DNA of 64,000 nucleotides from Orobanche coerulescens. Taxonomy: Eukaryota > Streptophyta > Magnoliopsida > Lamiales > Orobanchaceae. The stretch covers positions 48,391,501 through 48,455,500 of the forward strand of contig CM065804.1 of assembly GCA_033398695.1 (NCBI GenBank), in the 5' to 3' direction. Below are positions 22,745-34,930 of the stretch, piece by piece. Position numbers and translations under genes: made by a program. Each line of letters starts with the position of its first letter. Position 1 is the stretch's first letter. A model generated the notes under the pieces. The model had not been told where the DNA came from. It did not search any database and saw only the letters and a program-made list of their open reading frames with translations.

Positions 22745-25580
22745 TGTGATACCTGAGCCTAACACTACTCATTTGATCAATATGATTCATGCATAACTTG
22801 TTAATTATGTGTTATTTGGATTATTTAACGTTCCATGGTTCAGTTGATCTTATAGTTAATTTCACTACATAGAAATATGCTAAACATTGGAACTAAAGTC
22901 TAAAACACTATCGTTGTATATGTTACGGAACTAAGTTACGTTATTCATATTTTTTATAATACAAAAATAAAATATATGTAAAGATCTTATAAAACTCCAA
23001 GTACATGTGGTAAGCCTAGAAGTCATAAAGGTCTCACTAACGTGTCTATCGGAGGTTAACTAGCTTATTTCGAGATTTTAGTCGGCGCGTGTAGTGGGTC
23101 ACTTTAAATTGACGATTCAAGTGGATAACCATCATTCAATAAACTAACACGTGTCAAGTTCCTTTGATTCTTGTCAATACCTAATAGGATACAATTTATG
23201 ATTGTATCTGATAACGTTTGTAAAATACTGTGATCTGTCTATACCTCATTCATTCCAACTGCGGTAGGAATTGAACTTATCTTTTAGTTTATCATATTAA
23301 TTATATTTTTTTATAAATGATTCCTTCCATTCTTACCTAAAGTGTCGCATTTGTGAAGTTTTAGAAAGTTTGACAATAAAGTCCTTCACTAGCATTTTCA
23401 ACATTGTTCGCATGAGTAATCGAGTTTAAGCAATAAAAATACACCCTAAACTTCTACTAAACCCATTGAAAGATCATCCATACCCTATATTAGGTCAATA
23501 TCTACTAGGAACCAGTTCATACACTCCAAGAACCGGATCATAACTACTTTAGTCGATCCATTCTTTCAAACCTAGTCTCTAGTAGTCATTCGAGGGTATT
23601 TTGGACATTTCACCTTCATAACCTACTTAACACGCTTGGTTGATGGATAAATCCGACCTCAACCCTCATTTACAGTCTATTCATGAACAAGAAGCTCCCC
23701 ACTTCGAAAATTCACCAAAAATTCAAGAAGAAATCATCAAAACATCAACACCTCAATTCCTTTGACAATCAAGGTGAGTTTCCTTTGTTTCTTCCTTGTT
23801 CTTGATATGTTTATTGGATATCTCGAAGGTGAGAGAGATTGTATATGTTCTTATACATGTTATAATGATGTTAAGAATTCAACCATGGCTTACCCTTGTG
23901 TTTAATATGATTTTATAAGTCTTAAAACTCATTAAGGCAATAAAGGAATCAATTCTGCCACCTTTTAGAATTAATGGTATATGTTACTTGATATGTATGT
24001 TTCAGGGTCAGGAGTTTCAGTTTACCTGTTATTAAGTATCTTAGGGTCATTTTGTCAAAAATTGGTGCAAATCCAACTTACATTCTAGTGGTTATAAGCA
24101 AAACAATATCTGATTATGACAAGATTTTGATAAACTCTCTTAATCAAGTGTTTGTTATAAAACCTTGGAATTTTATGTTGTGAGAGTTAAATGAACTTTA
24201 TAAAAAGAGACTAATAGATTCATTAATGAATTATAAGTCCAAAATTGATTGGTTAATGGCTGGTATACGTCGATAAATAGACATAAAATACGTAGAACAC
24301 CAATTATGCGTCTACATAGGAAGTGGCAAACCCTTTCGATATGAAGAGAGTTAAACCTTGTATGTGGTATGTAAATCCTTTAAATACATTCCTTGAAACA
24401 GGTTCTAAAGATATATAATTAAAACCACCCCTATTGGTATAAACGTAAGGGTATTACCCGATCAAGGTAAATAGAAATCCATCTGCAACTACAATGCATA
24501 AACATAGTATTGTTTGTAAACATGATGATATCCTGAGAGTGTATTATATTGGATGATTGATCTGTATTATGCTTAAAGTGTTTGGTTGCACCTTACATGA
24601 TCATAACATCCATTAGCATCTCCACATGCATGCATAACAGGATACTCACTAGTTTCTGCATGCATGGTACGATCATGGAAAGGAAGAAAAGAAAAATGTT
24701 TTGTTGGCCGCTGCTAGAGCACCGAGGCATGGTAGATGCATGCTTTTACGATTTGTTTAGCACGGTAGATGTGTGCTTATATCATGTGTGAGACATGGTA
24801 GATGCATGTTCTCACGATACATTTGGTGTGGTAGATGCATGCCTTATATATCTGGAATGGTAGATGCATGCCTCATGATATGATATGATATTGAGTTCAT
24901 TTCGGTGCTTAGTACGTGGTTCAACGGGCCCAAGGATAAGAAAATGATTTCGATAGATTCTCATTGATAATCATATGTCATATGTTGCATCAGACATGAT
25001 ACATAACATGCATGATTTCTACTTATTGAGCTTTAGCTCACGTAGTTTATCCATTGTAGGTAATTCTGATGCTTGAGCATGTTCCCTCGCTGGACGAGTT
25101 GGAGTTCCACTGTCGCTGAGGGTCGACGTAGATGGATGACGACCTGTCGGGCTTAACCATGGGCTTAACATATTTTCGTTCTTGTTTGTGAACCTTACTT
25201 TATAAATATGTATTGCAGTAATGTACTCATATGTTCGAGTGTTATTGATGGTGTGATGGGGTACTTTAAGTTCACTTAGTATGTTTGTTTAACCTGTTAG
25301 GTTGTTTAAATATCGTAATGTAAAATAAATGAGTGATTTGGGAAGCTCGAAGTTTTGTTGTTTACTAATTTCTTGTAGTTATAGCTACGGGGATATTGAT
25401 GACATGAGGTTGATTCGGATTGAGACTAGATGTCTCTGTATGATACTTGTGTTGGTTTTATGTCACAGGTTTGGGATAGGTACTAGTTTAGGGGAAACTC
25501 TGTCGAAATTTCACCGTCATTTATAAGTACTAATATGATATAAGATTGTGTAGGTTAGGTAGTTAGTGCGGGTCGTTTCA
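22745..25580 (+). repeat. Gypsy-1 3' LTR
   Basis: This uninterrupted 2836-base LTR gives the empty-site reference for both CACTA insertions in the 5' LTR. It carries the RY cluster (24621-24882) and a TATA-like box (25201). It has one block, 24150-24427, that is missing from the 5' LTR. Scattered substitutions against the 5' copy suggest an older insertion than Gypsy-2 or Copia-2. Confidence 0.94.
24150..24427 (+). other. Block of about 276 bases present only in the 3' LTR of Gypsy-1
   Basis: The 5' LTR passes directly from CAAGTG to AACCCCTATTGG, while the 3' LTR has this extra AT-rich block between them. I see no terminal repeats or target duplication. A deletion from the 5' LTR (short AACC-type homology is present) is as likely as an insertion here. 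Confidence 0.8.
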
Positions 25581-25585
25581 TTGTC

Positions 25586-25862
25586 CGATAGAAAAGGAAA
25601 GTGGTTTATCTTGGACCGATATAAAGATCAGAGTGTAATGGTTTATCTCGGACCTATAAAAGACGAGATTGTAACGGTTTACCTCGGACCGATAGAAGAT
25701 AAGGCGGAAAAGGTAAATCTTGAGCCTATAGAAAAATATACGGAGAGAGGACGTAGGCACGTTTGGCAGAACCTCTATAAATTTTGTGTCGTTTAGTTTC
25801 TGCAAGTTAACTACGCTTCCGCAACACAAAAGAGTTTGAAAACTCTACTCCGCAGTATAATC
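25586..25862 (+). repeat. Probable continuation of Copia-A 3' LTR
   Basis: Sequence immediately beyond the Gypsy-1 target duplication should continue the interrupted LTR. It ends somewhere between 25826 (after TTCCGCAACA) and 25865, where minus-strand Copia-C coding begins. It contains four imperfect 36-37 base tandem units of the GGTTTATCTCGGACC type at 25603-25747. The exact end cannot be fixed because the other LTR is not in the window. Confidence 0.5.
25603..25747 (+). repeat. Four imperfect 36-37 base tandem repeats
   Basis: Units start near 25603, 25640, 25676 and 25712, each with a GGTTTAYCT-GGACC-like core. The last unit is the most diverged. Confidence 0.75.
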
Positions 25863-25866
25863 CACC

Positions 25867-27310
25867 ATTCTAAGTTGGGTGCCAATTTTTATTCAACACT
25901 AGTTCGCCATCTCGTGTTGTAATCTGTTGAAATGTAGCCTCAACTTCAGCCTTTACAACATCAGCTTCAACTGCTTCTGTTCCTGCAATGGCGGGATTGA
26001 TTTCTAGGTTCACAGCTGGTTCTATTGGAGATTGGGGGTCATCAATAGAGAGTGTCTGGATGCTCTGGGTTAGGTCTTCTACTCCTGTAGGGTCATAATG
26101 GGGTTCATCAAATACTACATGGACAGATTCCTCTATTGTTAGCTTTCGTTTGTTAAATATCCTGAATACTTTGCTGACAAAGGAGTATAAAATGAAAATA
26201 CCCTCATCCGATTTTTCATCGAAGGTTTTCAATTGATCCTTCCCATTGTTGAGCACATAACATCTGCATCCAAAAATGTGAAAGTATGAAACCATTGGAG
26301 TTTTGTTATTCCATACCTCATAAGCTATTTTGTTGTGATGCTAGTTGATGATACAGTGGTTTTGTGCATAGCATGTTTTATTTCTTGTTTCTCCCCAAAA
26401 GCGCTACGGGAACTTGCTTGCGGCTAACATGGTCCTTGTTGCTTCTTTCAGCATCCTGTACTTAAGCTAGGGAATACCATTTTGTTGAGGAGTCTGGGTT
26501 GCTGAATATTCGTGATGTATGCCATTGTCCGCACAGTAATACCTTATAAAGTGATTTGTGAATTATGTGCCTCTGTCGGAAAGAATGATACAATACTCAA
26601 CCCTCTTTCATTTTTCAGCCTTTTCATGTGTTCTGGCAACTTTATGATAGTTTCTTTCTTCTTGTTCAGGAAGATGGTCCAAGCATACTTGGAAAAATCA
26701 TCATCAATAACGAGATAATATTTCTTACCTCCTAGACTGACAGGGTCTACAGGACCATAGAGATCCATGTGTAGCAAATCTAGGACCCTGTGGGTGGAGA
26801 CATATAACTTGCTCTTCAGGGTAGTCTTGACTTGCTTGCCTTTCTGACAGGGTCCACATATACTCTTTTTATGAAATAAAACATCGGACAAGCCTCCGAC
26901 CATTCCCTGACGAGCTAGTTTGTTGATGGTCTTGAAGTTGATGTGCGACATCCTTTTGTGAGCAACAAAACACAAAATTATGGGCTTGTGGGCTTCCAGT
27001 CATATCAGGATGATTTGGTGGTCTTGGTGTCCTTCACCTTACAGTGATCTACATATAATTTAACAGAGAACTATTTGTCATAGAACTGGATAATGCAAAG
27101 TAAATTATATTATAGCCCTTTAATGTAGGCTGCATCGGTGACTTTGAACTTTCCTACAAGTAGGTTATTTTACCTCTTGTTCTTCCTTTGGATTTATCAC
27201 CGAATCACACCTTTGGACCGTGCCCTTCTACATAATCTGACATCTTGCTGATATCTCAAGTCATGCGAACATCCTCTATCGAAAAACAAGATGCCCTTCT
27301 CCTTAATATC
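25867..27310 (-). pseudogene. pol: Copia-C protease and integrase remnants
   Basis: The protease trace on the minus strand near 27230-27290 reads FFDRGCS, where the copia motif is DSG, so it is changed at the active site. At 26975-26544 the GAG-pre-integrase and integrase start is open: HRMSHINFKTINKLARQGM, CGPCQKGKQ, then LLHMDLYGP with the first catalytic aspartate. At 26295-25870 the integrase C-terminal region reads FHIFGCRCYVLNNGKDQL, then FNKRKLTIEESVHVVFDEP and an acidic linker. Segments between are broken by stops. No reverse transcriptase was found. Confidence 0.83.
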
Positions 27311-27337
27311 CTGTAATCAGAAGAGTAAGTAGTTAGT

Positions 27338-27413
27338 GCCTTTAGGTACCCAAATTTGCCTGACAGAAATTGATTGCCTTTAGGTACCCAAATTTGCCTG
27401 ACAGAAATTGATT
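27338..27413 (+). repeat. Perfect 38-base tandem duplication
   Basis: 27338-27375 and 27376-27413 are identical (unit starts GCCTTTAGGTACCC). It lies in decayed Copia-C sequence, and perfect identity suggests a recent duplication. Confidence 0.9.
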
Positions 27414-28162
27414 TGCTGTAGGTTACATTTGTTCCTACTTTGCGATATTTACATGGGCAGGCACGTAATAACTGTAAGCCTGGTTATTATGCATGTAAAA
27501 TCTAGTGTTTTGGCTCCAGTACGGTTGCCAGTTTAGAGGAGGAACCATTCTCTTTGGCCTCAATCATTTCCTTCTAGTTTTCTAGTTGGATTCCCATATT
27601 TGTTGATGATGGACCTGCGTGGCAGCCTGCTTGCTGGAAGAATACATGGATTTGTGTACCCAGTATCTAGGTGCACTGTACTATTGATAGTAATGCGGTG
27701 CATACCTTTGTTACTTAGGTACAACCTTCTTTCTGGCTGGTTGCTGACGTTGTTGGTATGCTCGGGGAGCATGTTTTTGATTATTAGCATTGCGACTTAC
27801 AGGTCTATGAGGCTAGGGTTTCCACTATTTATGATATGAACTTGGGGGCGGAATCACGGCCTTTGCTGTCCGAGATGGGGCAGTTGCGACTTTTATGGTA
27901 CTCTGAGCTACTTCGGGTTTCGGAATGGGTCCCACTCCCTTGACAAACACCATACTAGATTTGCCCTTGTGGGAGAACGAGTCATATCCTAATCCAAATT
28001 TATCATGGGCATACTATCCAGTACTTAGAATGTCTACCATCCTCCTTGATGATTTCTCAAAGGATTTAAGGATGGTCTCAAGTTCTCCTTCCCTTTTCTC
28101 GAGAATTTGTATCTTAGCTTCTAACAAAGCATAATCATTTGTCTTGCAATTATTATGAGTTT

Positions 28163-29350
28163 TTACCTCATTCGGTTCCATTGCAAGTTTATGATTGTTT
28201 CCATGAGTTTCTCGTGGATAACTTTGCTATTATCACAGTCTAATGACATGTTTTCATAATTATTGTTCAGCAAATCATTCTCATCCTTCAGCTCTAAATT
28301 TGGAAGGGAGAGCAGTATGTTTTCCTGTTTAAGCATCTCATGAGCTTCCTGAATAGTTCTAAACTCATTCATCATATTTTAAAAAGTATGTGATACACTG
28401 ATAGGAATAATTGAGGTTGAGATTACCTCATCATCGTTGTCTTCATCATCTTCTTCTTCCTTGGCCATAAAGCACATATATGCTTTGTCTTATATTTCAT
28501 CATCGGAGGAGTCACTGTTAGTGATTTCATGAAGGCACTCCTCGGTCTTGGTTGATGCGGGTGAGGCTTCTAATTCTCAGATTAGGTCCTTGATATTTTT
28601 TCGCCGAATGCGCCTTTTCTCATCCTTGTCTTGTTGCTCGGCTTCGGGCAACTTCTGTATTGGGATGAGGAAACTTATTCGCATAGTGTCCTGGTTTTCT
28701 GCAATTGCAGCACAGGTTATAATCTATAGACAAAGGTGATTCAGACTCACCCTGTTAAATGGCTTGGGCTTGTATGGGGCCGTTCCAAATTTCTTGATGA
28801 ACTTCCACAATTTATACATGAGCACGTCCATCAAGTCTTGCGATAGGATGTCATCGTCGCTGTCTGCTGTCTTGCATGCAGATTTGGATGAGCTGGTTTA
28901 AAAGCTGTGTCTTCTATCACATACATCCCAGTGCTGTAGTCTTGGCAGGTGACTCTTCTGCCTTATCTCTCCTGTCAATGTCATACTCAAAATTTTCAAG
29001 ACCAGAGAAGAGATCAAAAGTAGTTATGTCATTTAAGACACACGCATAGCTGTGGTCTTAATGTCCCATCGGGCAGGGAGTGATCTAAAGATTTTCATAT
29101 TTTTCTCCTTTTGGGTATACACTTTACCCAATGCTGCAAGTTCACCGGCAATGCAGATAAATGTGAGGTTAAGCTCCTCAAGCATTTCGGAAGATTTCAT
29201 TTCATAATATTCGAACTACTAAGTTAGTTTACAAATTTTGTTTTCTTTCGAGAGCTCAGTTCCCTTGCAAATTACCCTGAGTTTCTCCCACGTTTCTTTA
29301 GCTGTTTTACAGCTTTTTACCTTGGAGAATATGCCTTTGAAGAGAGTGAC
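28163..29350 (-). pseudogene. gag: Copia-C gag remnants
   Basis: The minus-strand N-terminal part at 29350-29219 reads SCKTAKETWEKLRVICKGTE, the UBN2-type gag core of SIRE-like elements. A zinc knuckle near 28735-28680 reads CCNCRKPGHYANKF, with the last cysteine replaced by phenylalanine. The 28375-28163 block is a glutamate, lysine and leucine-rich helix (IQEAHEMLKQENILLSLP), coiled-coil-like, as found after the knuckle in this lineage. Stops separate the blocks. The rest of gag should lie beyond the Gypsy-3 insertion. Confidence 0.75.
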
Positions 29351-30578
29351 TGTAACACCCCAAACTAGGCGGATATTACAGTGCCATGGATCCCCGACTG
29401 GGACCCACCAGGCGAATGAAAATGATGAATTAAATAATATAATTGTAGTACCGAACCACATTATATTACCAAATACTCCGATGAGGAGTTTAAGTACAAC
29501 ACACCAGGACAATACCGAATACTAGTATATTTTATTTGAAGATAAAATACACAACACTGAATGAAACGGAGTATCCAAATGAAAGTCTGCAGCGGAAAAT
29601 AAATGACAACAACATGAATGACTGAAAAGATCGGGGGCCCCTACTAGTATCACTGGGACTCCTGCGTCAATGTTACATTCCGTGCTTTTACCTTGCCATG
29701 ACACGAAAACAAAATCCCCGGTAAAGTCGATTACCTGAGAACAACAATCCTCAAGGGTTGAAAATACCCAATCATGATATATCGTTAGTTATGAAATATC
29801 CTTAGTTATGAATTACACTGAAGAGGAGTATCATAGTACGCCCGTAATGTTCTGTGCAAGTGTACAAGACGGATGACCAGACACATCCGTCCTTGTACCT
29901 AATTAGTCTCACGGAGGTAATGGGTTCACATGTGCACGATTGATGTATCGATCCCAATACATGACCATCGCGTGCTCGACTAAAAATTCCACACATCCAC
30001 ACCCGGCCACACAATATGAACCCAGAAGGTCATATGAACGAGAATGACTAAAATGAATATCAATGAATAATATTAATCCGAAAAGGTCGAGAATGACTCA
30101 CCGAGATGAAAATGACAGTGAAGTGAATGATAGTTCAATGAAATGATTGGAACCGCCGTACCTCGGGAATGAAGTTATTATTCGACAATTACAAGTCTCA
30201 ATAGGATTAATACAATGATGAATTAGTTATGATTATGAATGAACAACAACAAAAGGAATGAATATCCTTTTAACCGTGTAAGAATTAACTTACACAACAC
30301 CGATGAAGAATGTCCTTCCACGAACAACGTCCTAAACGGGATGTCGGTCGCTCGAACAATCTTGAATAACACAATATCGAACAATCCGTTCAACATACGA
30401 ATCAAACACGATGATAACCAACTCAAAACGTCGATACGACTAAACTAAGTTCATTGGGGCATTATATCAAACACGTTGTGACCAATCTCCGATTGTTTAC
30501 AATCAATCCTCAATTATACCAACATTAAATCCCCAAGAAGTGTTTCAAACCAACAAAACATCTTCAATACGATCAATA
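29351..30578 (-). repeat. Gypsy-3 LTR (minus orientation), partial
   Basis: It begins TGTAACACCCCAAAC on the plus strand, the complement of the GGGGTGTTACA end typical of gypsy LTRs (compare 41020-41030). The flanking sequence at 29350 is Copia-C gag and not a primer site, so this is a 3' LTR or a solo LTR. No opposite end was seen before Copia-2 interrupts at 30579, so the rest should lie beyond the window. No gene was seen in it; several short frames are chance. Confidence 0.62.
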
Positions 30579-32473
30579 TGTTAGGAATATGCCCTCGAAT
30601 GCCACTCAGGGGATGAGAGAGTAGGGGCATTGTACTTGTAATTATGGAATAAATAATAAAAAAGGCAATTCGATTTATTCACTGTTTATTGTATTTCAAT
30701 TGCATTCTTGACTTGGTAAACATTGAAGTGAAGTCCATGTAAATAAACTGAACATTCCATTCTCGTTATGGGATAAGAGAAAATGCACTGGAAGTGTTTA
30801 AAGTTTATTTACGTAAATCGTTTGCAAGTCAATAAACTTAAATGGGCATTAAGTTTTTAATAAGATTTGTATAACTAATGCTAGGACATGTGCATGTCTT
30901 GATAGCATAGTTATAAGTATATTGGTGGGACCAGTATACTCGAACTCGACTCATACTCTATTCAGTCACACGGTATTCACTCTCGGAGAGTCGATGACGA
31001 ATCGAAAGGTTGTGATAGTATACGTGGACCTTTGACTTGAGGGTTCAGTAGAAGATGTGCCTGTGACGTTTAGTTTGTCATTAGAGTAGTTAGACTCATT
31101 TGCTTAATTGCTGAGTCGACCTCGAAGTGCGGACTATACGGGCAGGTAGCAGTCTTTACTGTACGCCAAGAAAGGATTCTATCTCCTATTAGTGAGCAGG
31201 TGAATGTCCTATACGGTTAATGGCAAATAAGATCATAAGTCTTTGGCCAAAGCATTCTGATATAGTAGTATTAGATACACTATTGATCAGTTGGTCTTGA
31301 TTTGCATTAACACATGTATAGAGTTTAGTCAACAGTAGGGTTTGACTTTACCGTGACCCGAAGACTTGACCGGGACATCTGATGAAGGGTCTATACGTAT
31401 ATAGTATTCACGACATAATGGTTCTAGAATGATCCCTTCATTCGTTCTCAGTCGGGGTTTACAGTGCGGCCCGCTAGGCTGGCTAAGTGCTGCCCGCACT
31501 CATTGGTTCCTCCCAATGCCGGCTGAGACGGACCTACGGAGTCGCGCATTAGGAGCATTGACGGATAAATGTGAATTTATTATCTCTCTATTAATATTAG
31601 ATATTGGATATCTAATTATGATTTATTGGATAAATCAAATAGCGGTCTTATGAATTAAAATTAAGTTACCGGGTAATTAATTTAATTCATAAATTATATT
31701 TCTTAGAGAAATATATTTGTATTTGATATAATTAATTAATTAGATTAATTAATTAATATAAATACATTGATAATTAAACGGAGTGTATTTAACCGAGTCG
31801 TTTGATGAGCGTCGATACACGAGCAGTGGCTCGGATCGTTTCTAGGAAACTTCCTAAATGGGCCGCCCCTTCCTACCTCACATGGTATTATTACTTGCAT
31901 GTGTGTTGTGGTTGTCTTGATTAAGTCTTCATGTGTTAAGATGCTTGATGATTTTATTATATATACATGTGAGTTGTTTTTGTATATATATATAATCATC
32001 AACACATCAACTCAAGTGTGGACTTGTGACAACACACACACACACAAATAAAAGGCGACTCTTTGCTCTAAGGATTCAGTAGAGAGCTTTCTTTGTGAGG
32101 AAGGGAGAGAATTTTTTTTTTCAATTTTCATCTTAGAGGTGAAAGAAATTCAAGAAAAAATAGAGAGAAAATTCCTACGGTAACTTCCTAGCCGTGTTCT
32201 TGGAGAACGAAGTTACGTCGAATTTTCCGGGCAACTTCCGACGCGTGTGAAGTAGAGGCTTCGAATTTTCGGTGCTTGGAACGAAGGATTTCGTGTTCGG
32301 GACGGGATCGTGATCATCGTCTACATTTTACGAAGATTTATTTCAAAGGCTTCAAGGGTATGAATCTTTATCTTTGTATTTATTTTTTTCGTATATACGT
32401 TACTTGATCGATCCTGTTTGGGATTCGTATTTATTTCCGCTACGTATTTCGTTTTATTTTCGGAATCCCAACA
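30579..32473 (+). repeat. Copia-2 LTR1
   Basis: It starts TGTTAGGAATATG and ends GGAATCCCAACA, 1895 bases, and matches LTR2. It includes a CA microsatellite (32033-32046) and very AT-rich AATTAATTAATTAG blocks near 31730-31760. The element's left target duplication partner is outside the window. Confidence 0.93.
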
Positions 32474-32474
32474 G

Positions 32475-32486
32475 TGGTATCGGAGC
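32475..32486 (+). other. Copia-2 primer binding site, unit A
   Basis: TGGTATCGGAGC is an initiator tRNA-Met type site with one change from TGGTATCAGAGC, one base after the LTR. Confidence 0.85.
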
Positions 32487-34188
32487 GAGGTCAATGTTTT
32501 CGTATATACGATTATTTGTGCATTTTGAATGCTTTTGAATGATGATTATGATTTAGAATCATGTTTGGAATAATTGTAGATTTTAAATTGTTCGTTGTAG
32601 CATCACGTTTTTGAAACGGGCCGAAAAACGAAGAAGCGGAATTTGTCGGCGCAGTCTTTGGCGGCCTTTGCTGGTACTGCCCAGTTGCGAGCATGATCGG
32701 TCATGATCGGCCATGTCTCGGCAAGGCCGAGAATGATCGGCTTGACTGCCAAGCTTGGCTCGGCGAGCGACCCTCGGGTTTTGGCTCGATTTTGAATCGG
32801 GCGCGGTGAGCCTAAAAGCGGATTATCAGGGACTCCGTTTAAGTTTATATTTCGTTGTAATTATTTCCCAAAATTTATATTGGATTTTAATTTGACTAAA
32901 TTAATATTTGGAATATTTTTGTGTTAAGGGAAATAAATTAAACGAGAATATTATTTTAATTTGGATTACTTGAGCGAATTAAAATGACAATTATTAGTAT
33001 TAATTGGATTAATACCATTAAAATTGAATAGATTAATCTTATATTGATTGGATTAATATATTAATTGATTATTTAATTTTAATGCCACTTTATATTAATT
33101 GGATTAATATAGTAGAAATTGAATAGATTAATTTATAGATTAATTAGATTAATTTATATTAAAGATTAATTGTTTAATTTCGTTGCCATTACATATTGTA
33201 TGGAATCCTTATGTGATGGTGATATAGCTCGTGGACTTAGTTTTTTGATTTGTTCGATTCGATTGGGTTGTAAAGGCCGTTTTGAGCCTATTTATATTTA
33301 CTAGAAAAACTTGTATATGATGCAATTTTTCAATGATGTAATTATTTTTTTGGGTATGAAGAAGACCGAAGACAACCGACCGAGAAGACGAAGAATCGAA
33401 GATTTTTTTTTTTATTGGGTCATTCGCTTGGCCCAGTACTTAGGAATTAGGTCCATGAGCTATATGTTGGTAGTAACTAGGTTCTTGTTTTACATTTTTA
33501 TTTTGAATGATTGACAAACCAACAAACGCGCGTATAATTGAATTAATGTGCAAAGTGTAACACTAATCGCGAAATTCTCCCGACTACAAACAGACTAAGT
33601 TTCAAAAAGGTTACGAGGTTTCCTACCCTCCATCAAACTCGTAGAAAATTGATACCCGAGATGGTGTGCTATGCTTCCGAGTTATCGGGGTAGTACATTT
33701 GGTAGAGGTTTAAAAATTCTTGAGTGCATTAGATGCCTTCGGTTGGTGATAAATTTCGCCCCTAGAAACCTGATAGGTTGCCGGGTGAGATTCAATAGTC
33801 AAACTGATAGACGTTGATGGTCAACAACTTAGATAGTCAGGATTGCCAAGAAACCTGATAGGTTGAGGGCATGAAGACTAGGGGTAAAAGAAGATCAAAT
33901 CATCCGTTAGACGGGTTGGTGTTAGACACCACTTTACAGAAATTAATTGGCAAGAAACCTGATAGGTTGCGTCTGTTAAAATTTGTAAAGAACTTGATCA
34001 CCACAAAGAAGTCGATCTAATCAAGATTTATGTATTATAACATGGGAGTGTATAAATCCGATAAAATTAGTGGGAGCCGAGACAAGAATTATACAAGCCC
34101 TTAAGTTCTATACTCGGTCATAATTAAACAAGTCACTAATTTAATCTTGTCTAAATCTTTGCAGAAAACGAAATTGAATCTCTCTAAA
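32487..34188 (+). other. Copia-2 unit A leader, 1.7 kb untranslated
   Basis: A long non-coding leader lies between primer site and gag. An AT-rich zone at 32860-33180 repeats TTAATTGGATTAATA words. Near the 3' end three copies of AACCTGATAGGTT are present. No open frame of interest was seen. The same layout is kept in unit B. Confidence 0.75.
33767..33968 (+). repeat. Three AACCTGATAGGTT hairpin motifs in the Copia-2 leader
   Basis: The 13-mer occurs at 33767-33779, 33852-33864 and 33956-33968, always within GAAACCTGATAGGTTG. AACCT and AGGTT pair around a GAT loop. The motifs and their 85 and 104 base offsets recur in unit B (about 54757-54960). A role in RNA packaging or dimerisation is possible but not shown. 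Confidence 0.85.
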
Positions 34189-34930
34189 ATGGCTAAAAAC
34201 CCACTTGCAATACTACTTGAAAAGAATCTCCTAACTGGCCCTAACTTTGTGGACTGGTTGCCGAATCTGATGATTGTACTCAGTATGGAGTCTCTAGGAT
34301 ACGTCTTGGAGGCGGACATTCCACCGACTCCAATCCGGACTAGGGGTAATCAGGAAGACATTGACGTCCATGAAAAATGGGTCAAGGATGACGTGCTAGT
34401 CCGTGGTTTTATGATGGGCTCAATGACTAATGAGCTGCAGAGAGCGCACGAGAAAATGACTTCTGCTAGGCAGATTCTCACACACTTGACCGAACTTTAT
34501 GGAGAGCACAGTAGGACTGCTAGATATGAGATATCGAAGCAGTTGTTCATCTTAGGATGAAAGAAGCGGAGAAAGTGGGAGACCACGTCCTCAAGATGAT
34601 CTCTATGATTGAGAGGCTCGAGGTGCTCAACTTTAATATGGATTTATCCCTTCAAATTGATCTCATCCTTCAATCTCTACGACTCTTTCGGGCGGTTTGT
34701 AATGAATTTCAACCGTAATGAAATTACATGCACATTAGTGGGCTAATGAATAAGCGAGTGACAGCATCTAACATGAAGACTAAATCGAGAGAGGCTGCTC
34801 TTGTGATTTCTTCCGGGCCTAAGAGGTCCAAGAACAAGAAGAAAAAGACCCATGAGCGATACAAACCCAAGAAAGGGGTGCAAAGGAAAGGGCAAGGCCG
34901 AAAGGTTCAAAAGGTAGGCGGTCGAAAACC
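34189..34930 (+). pseudogene. gag: Copia-2 gag, unit A
   Basis: The ATG at 34189 (MAKNPLAILLEKNLLTGPNF) is chosen over upstream non-ATG codons in the same frame. The gag core continues through YVLEADIPPTP and MMGSMTNELQRAHEKM to a stop at 34558. Comparison with unit B shows that this stop follows a small loss near 34548 (B reads SARMKEAEK there). Gag continues in other frames to 34930 with a lysine-rich run (RSKNKKKKTHERYKPKK). The zinc knuckle reads CLECGEWALWRRTCPK; unit B has an intact CCHC form. Confidence 0.87.

Larger units (their letters stand above)
1313..25580 (+). mobile_element. Gypsy-1: Ty3/gypsy retrotransposon (Tekay-like), complete but decayed
   Basis: LTRs start TGTGATACC and end GGGTCGTTTCA. 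A tRNA-iMet-type primer site follows the 5' LTR at 18031, and a polypurine tract precedes the 3' LTR at 22745. Flanking TTGTT (1308-1312) and TTGTC (25581-25585) form a near-perfect 5-base duplication. Gag, protease, reverse transcriptase, RNase H, integrase and a C-terminal chromodomain-like segment are in the gypsy order, which with the iMet primer suggests the chromovirus Tekay/Del lineage. Two CACTA transposons (1406-9599 and 11979-17934) sit inside its 5' LTR. The coding region has nine premature stops, so it is not autonomous. Confidence 0.93.
25866..29350 (-). mobile_element. Copia-C: decayed minus-strand Ty1/copia (SIRE-like) interior fragment
   Basis: Read on the minus strand from 29350 downward, it gives gag, zinc knuckle, coiled coil, protease, GAG-pre-integrase and integrase, then stops before reverse transcriptase. 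The missing reverse transcriptase, RNase H and 3' LTR are expected to the left of Copia-A, outside the window, if Copia-A inserted between integrase and reverse transcriptase. The right end is cut by Gypsy-3 within gag. It is the most decayed and probably the oldest element here. Confidence 0.82.

Noticed and set aside
24150..24427. A MITE or SINE insertion in the Gypsy-1 3' LTR
   Set aside because: No terminal inverted repeats, no A-tail or box A/B promoter and no target duplication were seen at the block's edges.
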